Numbered from the stretch's first letter, positions 36,134 to 45,473 are shown. The stretch is 64,000 nucleotides of DNA from Parendozoicomonas haliclonae (GCF_900174585.1 NZ_FWPT01000002.1:638225-702224); one strand, 5' to 3'. Numbers and translations are program-made. The notes: generated by a model from the letters alone, not told the origin.

Positions 36134-36259
36134 TCAGGAATCCTTCTGATCCCGCTTGCGGTGGCTGTCTTTATAAACAAACCAGCCGAAGCCTCCCATA
36201 AAGGCCACGACCAAACCCACAGTTGCAACGCCGGCGATTACCAGTGCTTCAAATGGCAT
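36134..36259 (-). CDS. ccoM: 41-residue single-pass membrane protein, candidate cbb3 oxidase subunit CcoM
   Basis: A short ORF (ATG 36259, stop TGA) preceded by GGGAG at a workable distance. It starts MPFEALVIAGVATVGLVVAF, continues with a glycine-rich helix and an aromatic Trp-Phe-Val-Tyr end, and finishes with a basic KDSHRKRDQK tail. One helix, N-out short leader and the AGV-TVGL-VAF pattern resemble CcoM, the small subunit described in the Pseudomonas stutzeri cbb3 oxidase. The family assignment is from memory of that pattern. A near-consensus ANR/FNR box lies upstream (36426-36439), as expected for cbb3 genes. It lies between two ompW copies on the same strand; ccoNOP is not in the window. 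Confidence 0.6.
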   Translation of the reverse strand: MPFEALVIAGVATVGLVVAFMGGFGWFVYKDSHRKRDQKDS

Positions 36260-36425
36260 GATCCACTCCCAGACTATGATGGAGAGTATCGCTGGCTATC
36301 GACTGCTATTGCCTGATCAGCCTACAGCATGACACTCTCAGTTTGTAATTCTTGTGTGATGAGTCTTTATTTCGTGTTGTGCTCACCTCTTGTAATAACC
36401 TTAACCCCTGTACGGTTACTACCTA

Positions 36426-36439
36426 TTGATTCATGTCAA
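36426..36439 (-). promoter_or_regulatory. Candidate ANR/FNR box upstream of the CcoM-like gene
   Basis: TTGATTCATGTCAA differs from the FNR/ANR consensus TTGAT-N4-ATCAA at one base. If it acts at -41.5 the start site would be near 36391 with a GTTATTA-like -10 element nearby. The distance to the CcoM-like start (about 167 bp) means a long leader, so the assignment is tentative. Confidence 0.45.
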
Positions 36440-36516
36440 AAGTTTTCCCGATTAATAAGAATTTCGGGCATCGTTTAAGGTTTTGATTAATCAAAAACAA
36501 AAAATTAAACAATAAA

Positions 36517-36540
36517 AAAGACCTCTAAAAAGAGGCCTTT
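36517..36540 (-). terminator. Terminator of ompW copy 2
   Basis: On the minus strand AAAGGCCTCT pairs with AGAGGTCTTT (one G-U), with a short loop and a T6 run, 19 bp past the stop. Confidence 0.85.
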
Positions 36541-36558
36541 CATTTAACTTTCAATAAG

Positions 36559-37260
36559 TTAGAAAGAATAACTGACGCCCAGCGTGTAAATCATCGGATC
36601 AAGCTCCGCATCCAGCTTGAAGCGGGTTCCAGGAAATGCTCCAGCCCCCGTAAAGGTGGCCTGTGTATCTACATCCGCCCAGGAGATAGAGGCATTCAGC
36701 CCGACATTGTCAGCCAACGCATAGTCAAAACCGGCCTGCAACGCGAGCCCCAGTGAGTCATCCAGGTCAAGATCGGTAAACGATGTCTTATTCGTACCCT
36801 TGAAGCTCTCATCATAGAAGCGGGTGTAGTTCAGCCCCAGCCCCACATACGGTTGAAAAGCCGAGGCTTTTTCCATGGGGTAGTACTGCACCATCAGGGT
36901 AGGCGTCATATGTTTTACATCAGCCAGTTTACCAAGGCTGGACAGCCCACCTTTGGTGGTAATCGTATGATTGAAGGGCGTTGAGGCCAACAGACTCAGG
37001 CCCAGGTTATCAGACAGCATGTAGGTTAAAGACAACCCCAGCTGACTATTATTGTCGACATCCACAGTCGTAGGTGCACCGCCAACATTAACGTCAGCGC
37101 CACCCGCTTTCAGATTGCCGCTGTCGACATCCGGCGTAAACTGCATACCACCGGCCCGCAGAATCATATCTCCCTGCTGATAGGCCAAAGTGGTTGTCGC
37201 CATCATCAAACCGGCAGCAGAAAGAGCAATAGCAGAGATATTTTTTACAAGAGCTTTCAA
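36559..37260 (-). CDS. ompW: OmpW-family outer membrane protein (copy 2)
   Basis: A 233-residue paralogue of the ompW gene at 35350-36042, with the same layout: signal peptide to about residue 26, DMILRAGGMQFTPDVDSGNL, LGLSLTYMLSDNLGLSLLASTPF, HMTPTLMVQYY and PYVGLGLNYTRFY, ending in LGVSYSF. Identity to copy 1 is high along the whole length, which indicates a local duplication with the CcoM-like gene between the copies. It has its own terminator, so the two copies can be expressed separately. Confidence 0.92.
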   Translation of the reverse strand: MKALVKNISAIALSAAGLMMATTTLAYQQGDMILRAGGMQFTPDVDSGNLKAGGADVNVGGAPTTVDVDNNSQLGLSLTYMLSDNLGLSLLASTPFNHTITTKGGLSSLGKLADVKHMTPTLMVQYYPMEKASAFQPYVGLGLNYTRFYDESFKGTNKTSFTDLDLDDSLGLALQAGFDYALADNVGLNASISWADVDTQATFTGAGAFPGTRFKLDAELDPMIYTLGVSYSF

Positions 37261-37591
37261 TTTATCATTCCTTTATTCAGGCAAAAGTATTCCCTCAAGC
37301 TAATAAGCCTGGAAAGAAACAATGGGTACCGCGCACTGTAAAACTCTACGTACAGTCTGAGACCATTATCATGAGGGCAGTTTGGTTGTTCGGGTTTTGG
37401 CTATCCAAGAGTTTTTGTCGTTGTTATTTATCTCCACTCGCTGATGCACTTTCCATCATTACGCCATCAGAACAAAAACAGATCACTTATTACCAATAAA
37501 TGACTTCATGCTCATTCGTACAAGAAAATATTGACGATAAGCCAATAGCATCTCAGGATTAGCGCACCAGAGGTTAGTGGGAACAACAAAG
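37261..37591. other. Divergent intergenic region, no gene seen
   Basis: This holds the promoter regions of ompW copy 2 (minus) and the DUF72 gene (plus). I found no convincing ORF, riboswitch or strong hairpin, and no clear ANR box. Confidence 0.6.
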
Positions 37592-38443
37592 ATGATATCC
37601 CTCGGACTGGCACAATGGTCAACGCCGCAATGGCGCGGTCAATTGTTTTCCAATGACGATGAGGGGCGCAGAACCTTACATCAGTACAGTTCTGTCTTTC
37701 ATTGTGTTGAAGGTAATACAACATTTTACGCTTTGCCCAAGCCGGAGACCGTCAGCAAATGGGCGGAAGAGGCTGGCAAAGGTTTTGAATTCTGCTTCAA
37801 GCTGCCCCGGGATGTGACTCATACCGGCACACTGGACCCGCATCACGAAGAACTAAAAATTTTCTTTGAACGTCTGGCTCCGCTGGAACCCTACTTTGGC
37901 CCTTTTATGCTGCAACTGCCGGCTAATATGGGTGCGGATAGCCTGTATGAACTGGAAACCTTTCTGGACTGCCTGCCTCATCAATACAGTTATTCCCTTG
38001 AAGTTCGCCACCCGGTGTTCTTTGAGAAAGGCGAAGCCGAGCGGCAGCTGAACCGGATGTTGGCGGCACGCGAGATCAACCGCACCTGTATGGATACACG
38101 GGCACTGTTTTCTGTTCCGCCAAGCAACGAAGCCATTATTGATGCCCAGAAGAAAAAGCCTCATCTGCCGGTTCATGCGGTCGCAACTGCAGACCGGCCA
38201 ATGATTCGCTTTATTGGCTGCATGGAAGTGGAGACCAATACCGAATACTGGCAACCCTGGCTGGAGAAAATCAGCCAATGGCTTCAGGAAGGTCGCAGAC
38301 CGATTGTGTTTATCCACACGCCCGACAATCTGGAAGCACCACTGCAGGCCAAAGCCTTTTATGAACAGCTGCAGCAACACTGTTCATTACCGGACTTGCC
38401 CCCTTTCCCTGGAGAGAACAATCTGCAGGAGGATTTATTTTAG
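37592..38443 (+). CDS. DUF72 (YecE-like) family protein
   Basis: A 283-residue TIM-barrel-like protein of the DUF72 family: SLGLAQWSTPQWRGQL at the start, YSSVFHCVEGNTTFYALPKPETVSKWAEE, FKLPRDVTH, and LEVRHPVFF. The family has no established activity. The ATG at 37592 has GGGA 9 bases upstream; a GTG at 37577 is also in frame. It converges on the kinase-like gene with a 3-bp gap. Confidence 0.85.
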   Translation: MISLGLAQWSTPQWRGQLFSNDDEGRRTLHQYSSVFHCVEGNTTFYALPKPETVSKWAEEAGKGFEFCFKLPRDVTHTGTLDPHHEELKIFFERLAPLEPYFGPFMLQLPANMGADSLYELETFLDCLPHQYSYSLEVRHPVFFEKGEAERQLNRMLAAREINRTCMDTRALFSVPPSNEAIIDAQKKKPHLPVHAVATADRPMIRFIGCMEVETNTEYWQPWLEKISQWLQEGRRPIVFIHTPDNLEAPLQAKAFYEQLQQHCSLPDLPPFPGENNLQEDLF

Positions 38444-38446
38444 AAC

Positions 38447-38812
38447 TTAATGCTCCTGAAAACGTCGGCGCATCAGTTCAACAGTTTCATCGGGAACCCC
38501 ATGAATATTCGGGTAGTTTCCGTCTGCCTTAATAATCCGACAGGGAAAGCCTAATTTTTTGTAGGCTTTCATCTCCCACAGCCGAATAAAGGTGTTGGCA
38601 ACCACAACATCATTACCCGCCTCAAGATGCTCCTTGGTCCGGCGCAGGCAATCCTCATGGGCTTCAGCAATACGACTGCGGTCATATTCATAACCGTTTA
38701 CCGCTTCAAAAAACTGGTCGGCCTCACAGAGAATATGATCAGGAAATCGGCTTTTGGCCAGAGTTGTCTTCCCGGAACCCGGCACACCACGAATTAAAAC
38801 AAGTTCAGGCAA
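38447..38812 (-). CDS. Small P-loop ATPase/kinase-like protein
   Basis: A 121-residue AAA_33/polynucleotide-kinase-like protein. It has Walker A RGVPGSGKTTLAK (residues 8-20), CEADQFFE as the following Asp motif, and DVVVANTFIRLWEMKAY. It resembles the N-terminal kinase part of bacterial NEDD4BP2-like proteins. The substrate is unknown. Confidence 0.78.
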   Translation of the reverse strand: MPELVLIRGVPGSGKTTLAKSRFPDHILCEADQFFEAVNGYEYDRSRIAEAHEDCLRRTKEHLEAGNDVVVANTFIRLWEMKAYKKLGFPCRIIKADGNYPNIHGVPDETVELMRRRFQEH

Positions 38813-38909
38813 TGTCTTTCCCTATATGATTTTCCGACAGGTATAAACTCTGCTTCGGACAATCGTTAGAATACTCTTTCCCGAATTGCCCCAGAATACC
38901 TGATATTCA

Positions 38910-41438
38910 ATGCCTGCACTGCCTGATCACCTTCCCGTCTGCGCTATTCTCCCTGAACTGCGTGAAACGCTTACTCAAAACCATCGTGCTCTTTTGCAGG
39001 CACCTCCCGGAGCGGGCAAAACCACTCTGGCTCCCCTTGACCTGTTGAAGGCCGACTGGCTGGGTAATCAAAAAATCCTGCTGCTTGAACCCCGTCGTCT
39101 GGCTGCCCGCTCCGTAGCACGCCGCATGGCCGAGCTGCTGGGAGAAAAGGTCGGTGAAACCATCGGCTGGCGTATGCAGCTGGATACACGGGTTGGCAAG
39201 AACACTCGTATCGAGGTTGTTACAGAAGGGGTGTTAACCCGGATTCTGCAATCTGATCCGGCGCTGGAAGGTATCGGCTTAATTATCTTTGATGAATTCC
39301 ACGAGCGCAGCCTGCAGGCTGATCTCGGCCTCGCGCTGGCTCTGCAAAGCCAGGACGGTTACCGGGAAGACGACAACCCACTCAAGATTCTGGTGATGTC
39401 GGCCACGCTGGCCACGGAAGAGATGAGTGCGTTTCTGAGTTGTCCGGTGATTCAGAGTGAAGGCCGTAGTTATCCGGTCAGTTGCTACTACCGTGAACGA
39501 CAGATTCCCAAGGATGACCGCCGTGAACTGATCAACCAGTGCGCAGCGACAGTTCGTACGGCACTGAACAACCATGACGGCAGTGTGCTGGTATTCCTGC
39601 CCGGTGCCGGTGAAATACGACAGGTTGCAGAAAGTCTGGAAGACTCCCTGCCTGCCAATGTCAGCCTGCATCAACTCTATGGCGATCTGGATAAACAGGC
39701 TCAGGATCGTGCCATCCAACCCCCACCAGAAGGCCAGAGAAAGATCGTACTGGCCACCAGCATCGCCGAATCCAGCTTAACCATTGAAGGCGTGCATATT
39801 GTTGTGGATGCCGGATTGATGCGGGTACCGCAGTTTGATCCGCGCTCCGGTATGTCCCGGCTGGACACTGTGCGAGTCTCCCGGGCCAGTGCCGAACAGC
39901 GTGCCGGTCGGGCTGGCCGTCTGGCTCCCGGACACTGTTATCGCCTGTGGACCGAATCCGAGCAACAACAGCTGGTTGCTCATACCGCTCCTGAGATTTC
40001 AGCTGCCGATCTCGCCCCTCTCGCACTTGAGCTACTGGCCTGGGGTGTGAGCGATACTGCCGAACTGGACTGGCTGACATTGCCACCAGCACCGGCCATG
40101 TCACAGGCGACGGGCCTGCTTGAGAAGCTTGGGGCAGTTCAAAAGGATGACGATCATATCCGGATTACCCGCCATGGGCAGGCTATGGCCGGGCTTGGTC
40201 TCCACCCCCGCCTGGCCCATATGGTGCTGATTGCCAAAGAACATCAGCTTGAATGGCTGGCCAGCCTACTGTGTGTGTTGCTGAGTGAACGTGATCCGTT
40301 GGCTGGCAACCGGGATGCGGGTGTGGATATCAATCTGCGGCTGTCGGTACTTGAAGGTCAAAGCATTCCCGGGCTGTTTGTTTCCAAAGGACAACTCGGC
40401 CGTTATAAGCAGCTGACCAGCCAGTGGCGACAACGTCTTGGCTCACCCAAGAGAACCGATTACAACAATGAGGATATTGCTCTGCTGCTGGCCAGCGCCT
40501 ATCCCGACCGCATAGCCCTGCGTCGTTCACAGGATGGTCGCTACCTGCTCAGTAGCGGTCAGGGCGTAACCTTCCGCAATGCCGAGCCACTGTCTACTGA
40601 AGAGTTTCTGGTAATTCCCTCCGTGGGTGGACATAGCAACCAGCGGGAAGCCAGTGTTTATCTGGCTTGCCCGATCACACTGGAGACCATTGAAGAGCTG
40701 TTTGCCGATCAGATCGACACTCTGGACGATATTCGCTGGGATAAAAAAGCCAAAGCCGTTGTCGCCAATAGGGTTGAACGCTTTGGAGCGGTTACGCTCG
40801 AAAGCCGTCCGATTCGAGACTTGAGCTCTGAAATCCTCACCCAAGGCCTGATTGAAGGCATTCGGGATGCGGGACTCTCCGTTCTGCCTTGGGATAAGGA
40901 GAGCGAACAATTCCGTCAGCGGGTGATGTGCCTGCAAACTGTGGATAACAGCTGGCCGGATTTCAGTGATCCGGCTCTTCTGAACACTATGGAAGAGTGG
41001 CTGGCGCCGTTTATCGATGGCCTATCCCGCCTTGAGCACCTTAAGAAGGTCAATCTGAGCCAATGTCTGCAGTCCATGATGGACTGGTCCCGAATGAAGG
41101 AGCTGGATAGAGAAGCTCCGGAGAAGCTGGAAGTACCCAGCGGCTCCCATATCCGTATTGACTACAGCAACCCGGAAGAACCCAAACTCGCGGTTAAACT
41201 GCAGGAGCTGTTTGGCCTGCTGGAAACGCCAAAGCTGGCTTATGGAAAGATCCCTCTGACCATTGAACTGCTCTCCCCTGCTCAGCGGCCGGTTCAGAAG
41301 ACCCGAGACCTGCACAGTTTCTGGAATAACACCTATCAGGATGTGAAAAAGGACCTTAAGGGCCGCTACCCCAAGCACTACTGGCCTGAAGATCCTTTTA
41401 CCGCCACTGCGACTCGTTTTGTACGCCCACGGGACTGA
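38910..41438 (+). CDS. hrpB: ATP-dependent RNA helicase HrpB
   Basis: An 842-residue DEAH-type helicase. Motif I is PPGAGKTTL (G34-T38), motif II is DEFHERS, motif III SATL, and motif VI RAGRAGRLAPG. HA2/OB regions follow, and the C-terminal HrpB domain ends in YPKHYWPEDPFTATATRF, which is typical of the family. The substrate of HrpB in this group is not well defined. It is followed by a 10-bp hairpin. Confidence 0.94.
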   Translation: MPALPDHLPVCAILPELRETLTQNHRALLQAPPGAGKTTLAPLDLLKADWLGNQKILLLEPRRLAARSVARRMAELLGEKVGETIGWRMQLDTRVGKNTRIEVVTEGVLTRILQSDPALEGIGLIIFDEFHERSLQADLGLALALQSQDGYREDDNPLKILVMSATLATEEMSAFLSCPVIQSEGRSYPVSCYYRERQIPKDDRRELINQCAATVRTALNNHDGSVLVFLPGAGEIRQVAESLEDSLPANVSLHQLYGDLDKQAQDRAIQPPPEGQRKIVLATSIAESSLTIEGVHIVVDAGLMRVPQFDPRSGMSRLDTVRVSRASAEQRAGRAGRLAPGHCYRLWTESEQQQLVAHTAPEISAADLAPLALELLAWGVSDTAELDWLTLPPAPAMSQATGLLEKLGAVQKDDDHIRITRHGQAMAGLGLHPRLAHMVLIAKEHQLEWLASLLCVLLSERDPLAGNRDAGVDINLRLSVLEGQSIPGLFVSKGQLGRYKQLTSQWRQRLGSPKRTDYNNEDIALLLASAYPDRIALRRSQDGRYLLSSGQGVTFRNAEPLSTEEFLVIPSVGGHSNQREASVYLACPITLETIEELFADQIDTLDDIRWDKKAKAVVANRVERFGAVTLESRPIRDLSSEILTQGLIEGIRDAGLSVLPWDKESEQFRQRVMCLQTVDNSWPDFSDPALLNTMEEWLAPFIDGLSRLEHLKKVNLSQCLQSMMDWSRMKELDREAPEKLEVPSGSHIRIDYSNPEEPKLAVKLQELFGLLETPKLAYGKIPLTIELLSPAQRPVQKTRDLHSFWNNTYQDVKKDLKGRYPKHYWPEDPFTATATRFVRPRD

Positions 41439-41452
41439 TCCTCTCAAGAGGA

Positions 41453-41480
41453 GGGATATGACGGGAAACTGTCATATCCC
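41453..41480. terminator. Hairpin after hrpB
   Basis: A perfect 10-bp stem (GGGATATGAC / GTCATATCCC) with an 8-nt loop, 14 bp after the hrpB stop; only a weak T-run follows. Confidence 0.6.
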
Positions 41481-41586
41481 CTTCAAACATCATTAACTCC
41501 CCAAACCAACCGGGCAATTTCAGCCTACGGGCGTTGCTAAGCTTCCATTGACTTATTTCAACTGCCAGACAGGGAGAGATCAGGCA

Positions 41587-41952
41587 ATGTTCAGTCCGCA
41601 TTTAAAGTCATGGAAAGCTCTTATCGCCGCAGCCAGCCTGGGTTTTCTGGCCACCAGCGCAACTGCTGATATCAAGATTGGCGATTCTAAATCCACCCGC
41701 TTTGGTAAAGGCGAGTCTGTGACCACCAATTGGTCCACCCTGCACAGTAACCCCCTCGACAACACCTATCAGGAAACTGTCAGAGTGATGTCTGTCTGCG
41801 TAAATGGTCGCAGCTTTGTTGTGTCCATGGGTATGGCCGGTATCTGGGACACGTCTAATAATGCCGGTGCAGGCGCTGGCGGCGGTACTGGTATTGTGCA
41901 GGTTTTCGATACCGATGCCAGTGGCAATATGGTACCGGTCACCTGTAAATAA
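41587..41952 (+). CDS. Secreted protein of unknown function
   Basis: A 121-residue protein with a signal peptide (about 27 residues ending in ATSATA). The mature part has two cysteines (C in MSVCVNGRS and the penultimate Cys) that could pair, and a Gly/Ala-rich stretch (NNAGAGAGGGTGI). The ATG at 41587 is preceded by GGGAGAGATCAGGCA, which is a better start than an ATG at 41548. I do not recognise a family. A strong terminator follows. Confidence 0.72.
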   Translation: MFSPHLKSWKALIAAASLGFLATSATADIKIGDSKSTRFGKGESVTTNWSTLHSNPLDNTYQETVRVMSVCVNGRSFVVSMGMAGIWDTSNNAGAGAGGGTGIVQVFDTDASGNMVPVTCK

Positions 41953-41973
41953 CACGGTTTATTCTTATATTGG

Positions 41974-41998
41974 AAACCGGCTCAGTGCCGGTTTTTTT
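41974..41998 (+). terminator. Terminator
   Basis: Stem AAACCGGC / GCCGGTTT with a 5-nt loop, followed by a T-run (41992-41998). Confidence 0.9.
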
Positions 41999-42074
41999 AT
42001 TCCCATGATGTGTTGAAAAGCACAGCATCTCGACTACCTTTCTCTGTCCGCTTAATACCCGATACAGGTGTACC

Positions 42075-43982
42075 ATGATACTTATTCGTGACTTGGTACA
42101 GAGATGCTTGCTACCAAAAACATTGTCGTTTGCTCGTCCACAGTCTGATGCCAGAACATCACGCGGGGTTCGTTTATCTGTTCTGAGTGCATTGGGTTTC
42201 TATCTTGTTTCTGGAATATTAAGCGCGGCTTTTGCCTCCCCGGTCCAACCTATCTACCTCGTCGTCTATACCGGACATATCGCCAATACTCAGGAAGGCA
42301 GCAACGTCGTTCTCGGTGCTGAGCGAATCCCGGCAAAAAGCCTGATGATCGGTGAAGGTGAAGATCCAGAATTACGTCTCTACTCCTATATTCAAACCAG
42401 TCCTGACTGTGCAACAACCGGAGCCTGCTCTCCTGTTTCCATACAAACTTCAACCCACTTCAGTGATATTACCGGTGAAGGAGCTGGCCGGGAGTTTTCC
42501 GTCCATACCGCCCATATTCATCTTGGCAACAACCTGCCTGAGGGATTCAAACCTATCGGTTTCCTGAATAAAGGAATAGATGAAGAAGAGAAACTGGAAA
42601 GTGGTGTTTCCGTATTTATGCGGGATGGAACTCTTTTTCCTCTGCTGGAAGTCACTGTTCCACAAAAACCAGAAAAACCATCCACAGATAAAAAAGAGGC
42701 TCATCACACGCTTGTCGCTGGCCGATTTGAACCACCTTCCCATTATCCGGTTATCACACTGGGGACTTTTCCACCAAAAGGTACGCTTGTTGTGGATAGT
42801 GGCGACTACCGCCATGGACTGGCGTTGTTCAGTCAGTCCAGCCGTACCTTTAAAACGGAAAAGAACGAAAACCCCACAGAATCCCCCGTGCTTTACTATT
42901 CCGGTAAAAAGACTCAAGGCAAAGAGCCTGATGTCAAAGCTATCTCATTGCTTCCACACACTGTTGATACAAAACCCTCCTCTTCTGAGCCTGAAACTTC
43001 ATCCGATATGACTGATATCCCGGATATGCATGTTGATATCACAGGCTCTACGGCGCCCGTGCACAAACTGCTTAATACCCCAGTGATTCAACCAAAATCA
43101 CCGATGGTAAAAGGGGTGCCGGTCGAGGTTGAGTATTATGCGCCGCCGGATCAAATCCCCTCAAATCCGTTTCTTGGGCTGTACTCCCAAAACAGACAGG
43201 CAGGCAATGACTATAAAGGGTTTGCCAAACTCACCAAGGGAACAGAGCACTCTGGACCACATACGGTATCGATAACCCCAAACCTGAAATCGGATGACGA
43301 ACAGTGGGTGCATTTTTATATCGGTGAGAATGCGTCAGGTTATATGTCCTCCAACTATCAGCTGACAGATATAAAGAGTGCCTCTTTCCATGTAGCCGAC
43401 AAGCCTTTGCCTGAGCCTATGGAAACAGAGCCAACGACCGCAACGCTCACAGTCGCCCCTTATGGCCATATGACCAGAACAGCACGCCTCAGCGATAAAA
43501 ATCAGCAGATTCTTGAAATGCAGAGGAAAATGGAAACGGTTGAAAAAGAGGCAAAACTCAAGCAGGTAGACAGTGATGAAACCGTAGCTCAGGTTATGCA
43601 AAACCTAACCGAGCAAAACGAAGAGGTTCTCAAATTACAAACTCAGATCAAGGAACTCTCTCTGGAGAACCAGAGAATGAAAAAGAATACTTCCGGTGCG
43701 TCTGCACCCCAGCCTCAAACCATGCATAAGGACAAAAAACTGACCTGTAAGCTCTGGACAACCAAGGGCGGGCAGTGTGATCAAAGCAATACCTGGAGCT
43801 CCAAAGCCTACATCAGCCATCTGGACAGAAAACATGCTTCACAGACTATCATAACCAGTGAAGACATCTGTCCAGGCTGTAATGGAAAAGTTCAGGATAT
43901 CCTTTACGGCAGCAACGATATGAGTGCTTTCAAAGCCCATATCCATGCCTGTCAGGGCTTTAACCCTATGAAGCCGCAATAA
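42075..43982 (+). CDS. Large exported protein with coiled coil and two C-terminal zinc-finger-like motifs
   Basis: A 635-residue protein that I cannot assign to a family. A hydrophobic segment (LSVLSALGFYLVSGILSAAF, about residues 33-54) could be a signal peptide after a long basic leader or a membrane anchor. A beta-rich middle part is poor in motifs. Residues about 470-540 are a heptad-rich coiled coil (NQQILEMQRKMETVEKE). The C-terminus has C558-x9-C568-x13-H582-x4-H587 and C599-x2-C602-x19-H622-x3-C626, spaced like C2H2/C2HC fingers. ACAGGTG precedes the ATG. The 3' end overlaps the convergent TVP38 gene by 17 bp. It could be a host-directed effector (inference). Confidence 0.7.
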   Translation: MILIRDLVQRCLLPKTLSFARPQSDARTSRGVRLSVLSALGFYLVSGILSAAFASPVQPIYLVVYTGHIANTQEGSNVVLGAERIPAKSLMIGEGEDPELRLYSYIQTSPDCATTGACSPVSIQTSTHFSDITGEGAGREFSVHTAHIHLGNNLPEGFKPIGFLNKGIDEEEKLESGVSVFMRDGTLFPLLEVTVPQKPEKPSTDKKEAHHTLVAGRFEPPSHYPVITLGTFPPKGTLVVDSGDYRHGLALFSQSSRTFKTEKNENPTESPVLYYSGKKTQGKEPDVKAISLLPHTVDTKPSSSEPETSSDMTDIPDMHVDITGSTAPVHKLLNTPVIQPKSPMVKGVPVEVEYYAPPDQIPSNPFLGLYSQNRQAGNDYKGFAKLTKGTEHSGPHTVSITPNLKSDDEQWVHFYIGENASGYMSSNYQLTDIKSASFHVADKPLPEPMETEPTTATLTVAPYGHMTRTARLSDKNQQILEMQRKMETVEKEAKLKQVDSDETVAQVMQNLTEQNEEVLKLQTQIKELSLENQRMKKNTSGASAPQPQTMHKDKKLTCKLWTTKGGQCDQSNTWSSKAYISHLDRKHASQTIITSEDICPGCNGKVQDILYGSNDMSAFKAHIHACQGFNPMKPQ

Positions 43983-44688
43983 CCTTTTGCACACGTCGGA
44001 TCACAATCCAGACCAATGCAGAGACGGTGATGACTGTACCAATACCCATCCACAGGGCTTCCTGCTGACTGCCACCGCTTTCAAGCAGTGTCAGGAAGTC
44101 TCTGGACTGACTGCCGATCCAGAGCGACAACAAGGTGCGAGGCAGCATACCGGCAGCACCGGCCAACAGATACACAACAAACGGCACTTTAAGTGCCGAC
44201 ATCAGCAGATTCATCAAACAAAACGGCAAAGCGGGTGACAACCGAGCCAGTATCAACATCGCGGCCGGTCGCTCGGCAATATCCTTGGCGACCTTTTGTG
44301 CCACAGGATAGGTTTTCAGACTGTGGATAAAGTGCCCACCATCCAGCAACCGACCGATACCGTAGCCCAGAGCTGACGCAAAAATATAAGCCACTATCAG
44401 GAACAGTACGCCCTGAAAGCCAAAAAAGAATCCGGTGACAATCGCAACAAAGGTTGTTGGTGTGAGCCCGGCAGCCATGGTCAATCCAGAAAGCAACACA
44501 ATGGTCGACCCGGCGTCTGCCACCCACAGGCTGACACTTTCATGATTTAACAATAACCAGCCGGCCAGTACCGAACTGAAGATGAGAGGCATACCCGAAA
44601 ACAGGATCATGCCGCTGGCCAGGCGCCAGTTCTCCTGCAAAAGCGATCGCATAGAGGAAGGTTTTACCGGGGAGTTGTTCACGTTCAT
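43966..44688 (-). CDS. TVP38/TMEM64 family (SNARE-associated/DedA-like) membrane protein
   Basis: A 240-residue multi-pass protein with the family core (MAAGLTPTTFVAIVTGFFFG, YIFASALGYGIGRLL, LILARLSPALPFCLMNLLMSA). It probably acts in lipid scrambling or membrane homeostasis. An upstream frame reaches 44754, but that start would overlap the divergent reductase gene; the ATG at 44688 is tentative, as no good ribosome-binding site is visible. Confidence 0.82.
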   Translation of the reverse strand: MNVNNSPVKPSSMRSLLQENWRLASGMILFSGMPLIFSSVLAGWLLLNHESVSLWVADAGSTIVLLSGLTMAAGLTPTTFVAIVTGFFFGFQGVLFLIVAYIFASALGYGIGRLLDGGHFIHSLKTYPVAQKVAKDIAERPAAMLILARLSPALPFCLMNLLMSALKVPFVVYLLAGAAGMLPRTLLSLWIGSQSRDFLTLLESGGSQQEALWMGIGTVITVSALVWIVIRRVQKVIAAS

Positions 44689-44741
44689 CCCGGGATTATG
44701 CCATTCTGAGGGGGAGGTCGGTAAACAGAACAGGACACACA

Positions 44742-45473
44742 ATGCCCAGGCCAACCTACAGCATGGAACTTGTCAGCAAAGAGCAGCTCGCTCCGGCAAC
44801 CATCGGTCTTACCTTTCAGGTCACCAATCCCCCGGCATTTGAAGCCGGACAGTTTGTCTCTATTCACTTTACCTTCGAGGGAGAAGAGCTCAAACGCAGC
44901 TACAGTATTGCCAGCTCCCCTGAACAGCTTACAGAAGACGGAACGCTTGAAATAGCTGTAGGTCTGGTAGCTGACGGCAAAGCCAGCCAGTTCTTTGAAC
45001 AGGCTGAAGTCGGGCAAACTGTCGAGATGTCCGGTCCCTTTGGAGTCCTTACTCTTCCTGAACAACTCCCCTCACGCCTGATTTTGGTGGGCACAGGAAC
45101 CGGTGTGGCACCCTATCGCGCCATGCAGCCTCAACTTGAAGCTTTGGCTCAACAGGGGCAGAACATTCATATCCTGATGGGAGCAAGAACCCGTAACGAC
45201 CTATTCTATCAGGCCGACTTTCAGCAAATGGCAGACCTCCAAACGGTGACCTATGAAGCCTGCCTCAGTCGTGAAGACAGCGTTGATAAGCAGGCCGGTG
45301 AGTATGCCGGTTATGTTCAGAAACGCTTATCAGAATTGCCACTCACACCCGGAAATGATCTGATATTTCTGTGCGGCAATCCCAATATGATTGATGACTG
45401 TGTTACCCAGCTTACGGAAGCGGGCTTTGGGCCACGTCAGGTGAAACGGGAGAAATACACTTTCTCCCGTTAA
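44742..45473 (+). CDS. Ferredoxin/flavodoxin-reductase-type FAD/NAD(P)H oxidoreductase
   Basis: A 243-residue FNR-fold flavoprotein. The FAD motif is RSYSIAS (about residues 51-57), and the NAD(P)-binding motif is GTGTGVAPYRAM (about 118-129), with LCGNPNMIDDC near the C-terminus. It is standalone, with no iron-sulfur or globin domain. It is likely to transfer electrons between NAD(P)H and a small carrier, but the partner is unknown. Confidence 0.85.
   Translation: MPRPTYSMELVSKEQLAPATIGLTFQVTNPPAFEAGQFVSIHFTFEGEELKRSYSIASSPEQLTEDGTLEIAVGLVADGKASQFFEQAEVGQTVEMSGPFGVLTLPEQLPSRLILVGTGTGVAPYRAMQPQLEALAQQGQNIHILMGARTRNDLFYQADFQQMADLQTVTYEACLSREDSVDKQAGEYAGYVQKRLSELPLTPGNDLIFLCGNPNMIDDCVTQLTEAGFGPRQVKREKYTFSR

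Noticed and set aside
36113..36316. Plus-strand open frame in the ompW intergenic region
   Set aside because: The minus-strand 41-codon ORF in the same place has a ribosome-binding site and a recognisable membrane pattern; the plus frame has neither.
36481..36496. Perfect 16-bp palindrome TTTTGATTAATCAAAA considered as an FNR box
   Set aside because: The half-sites TTGAT and ATCAA are only 2 bp apart instead of 4, so it does not match the FNR/ANR consensus.
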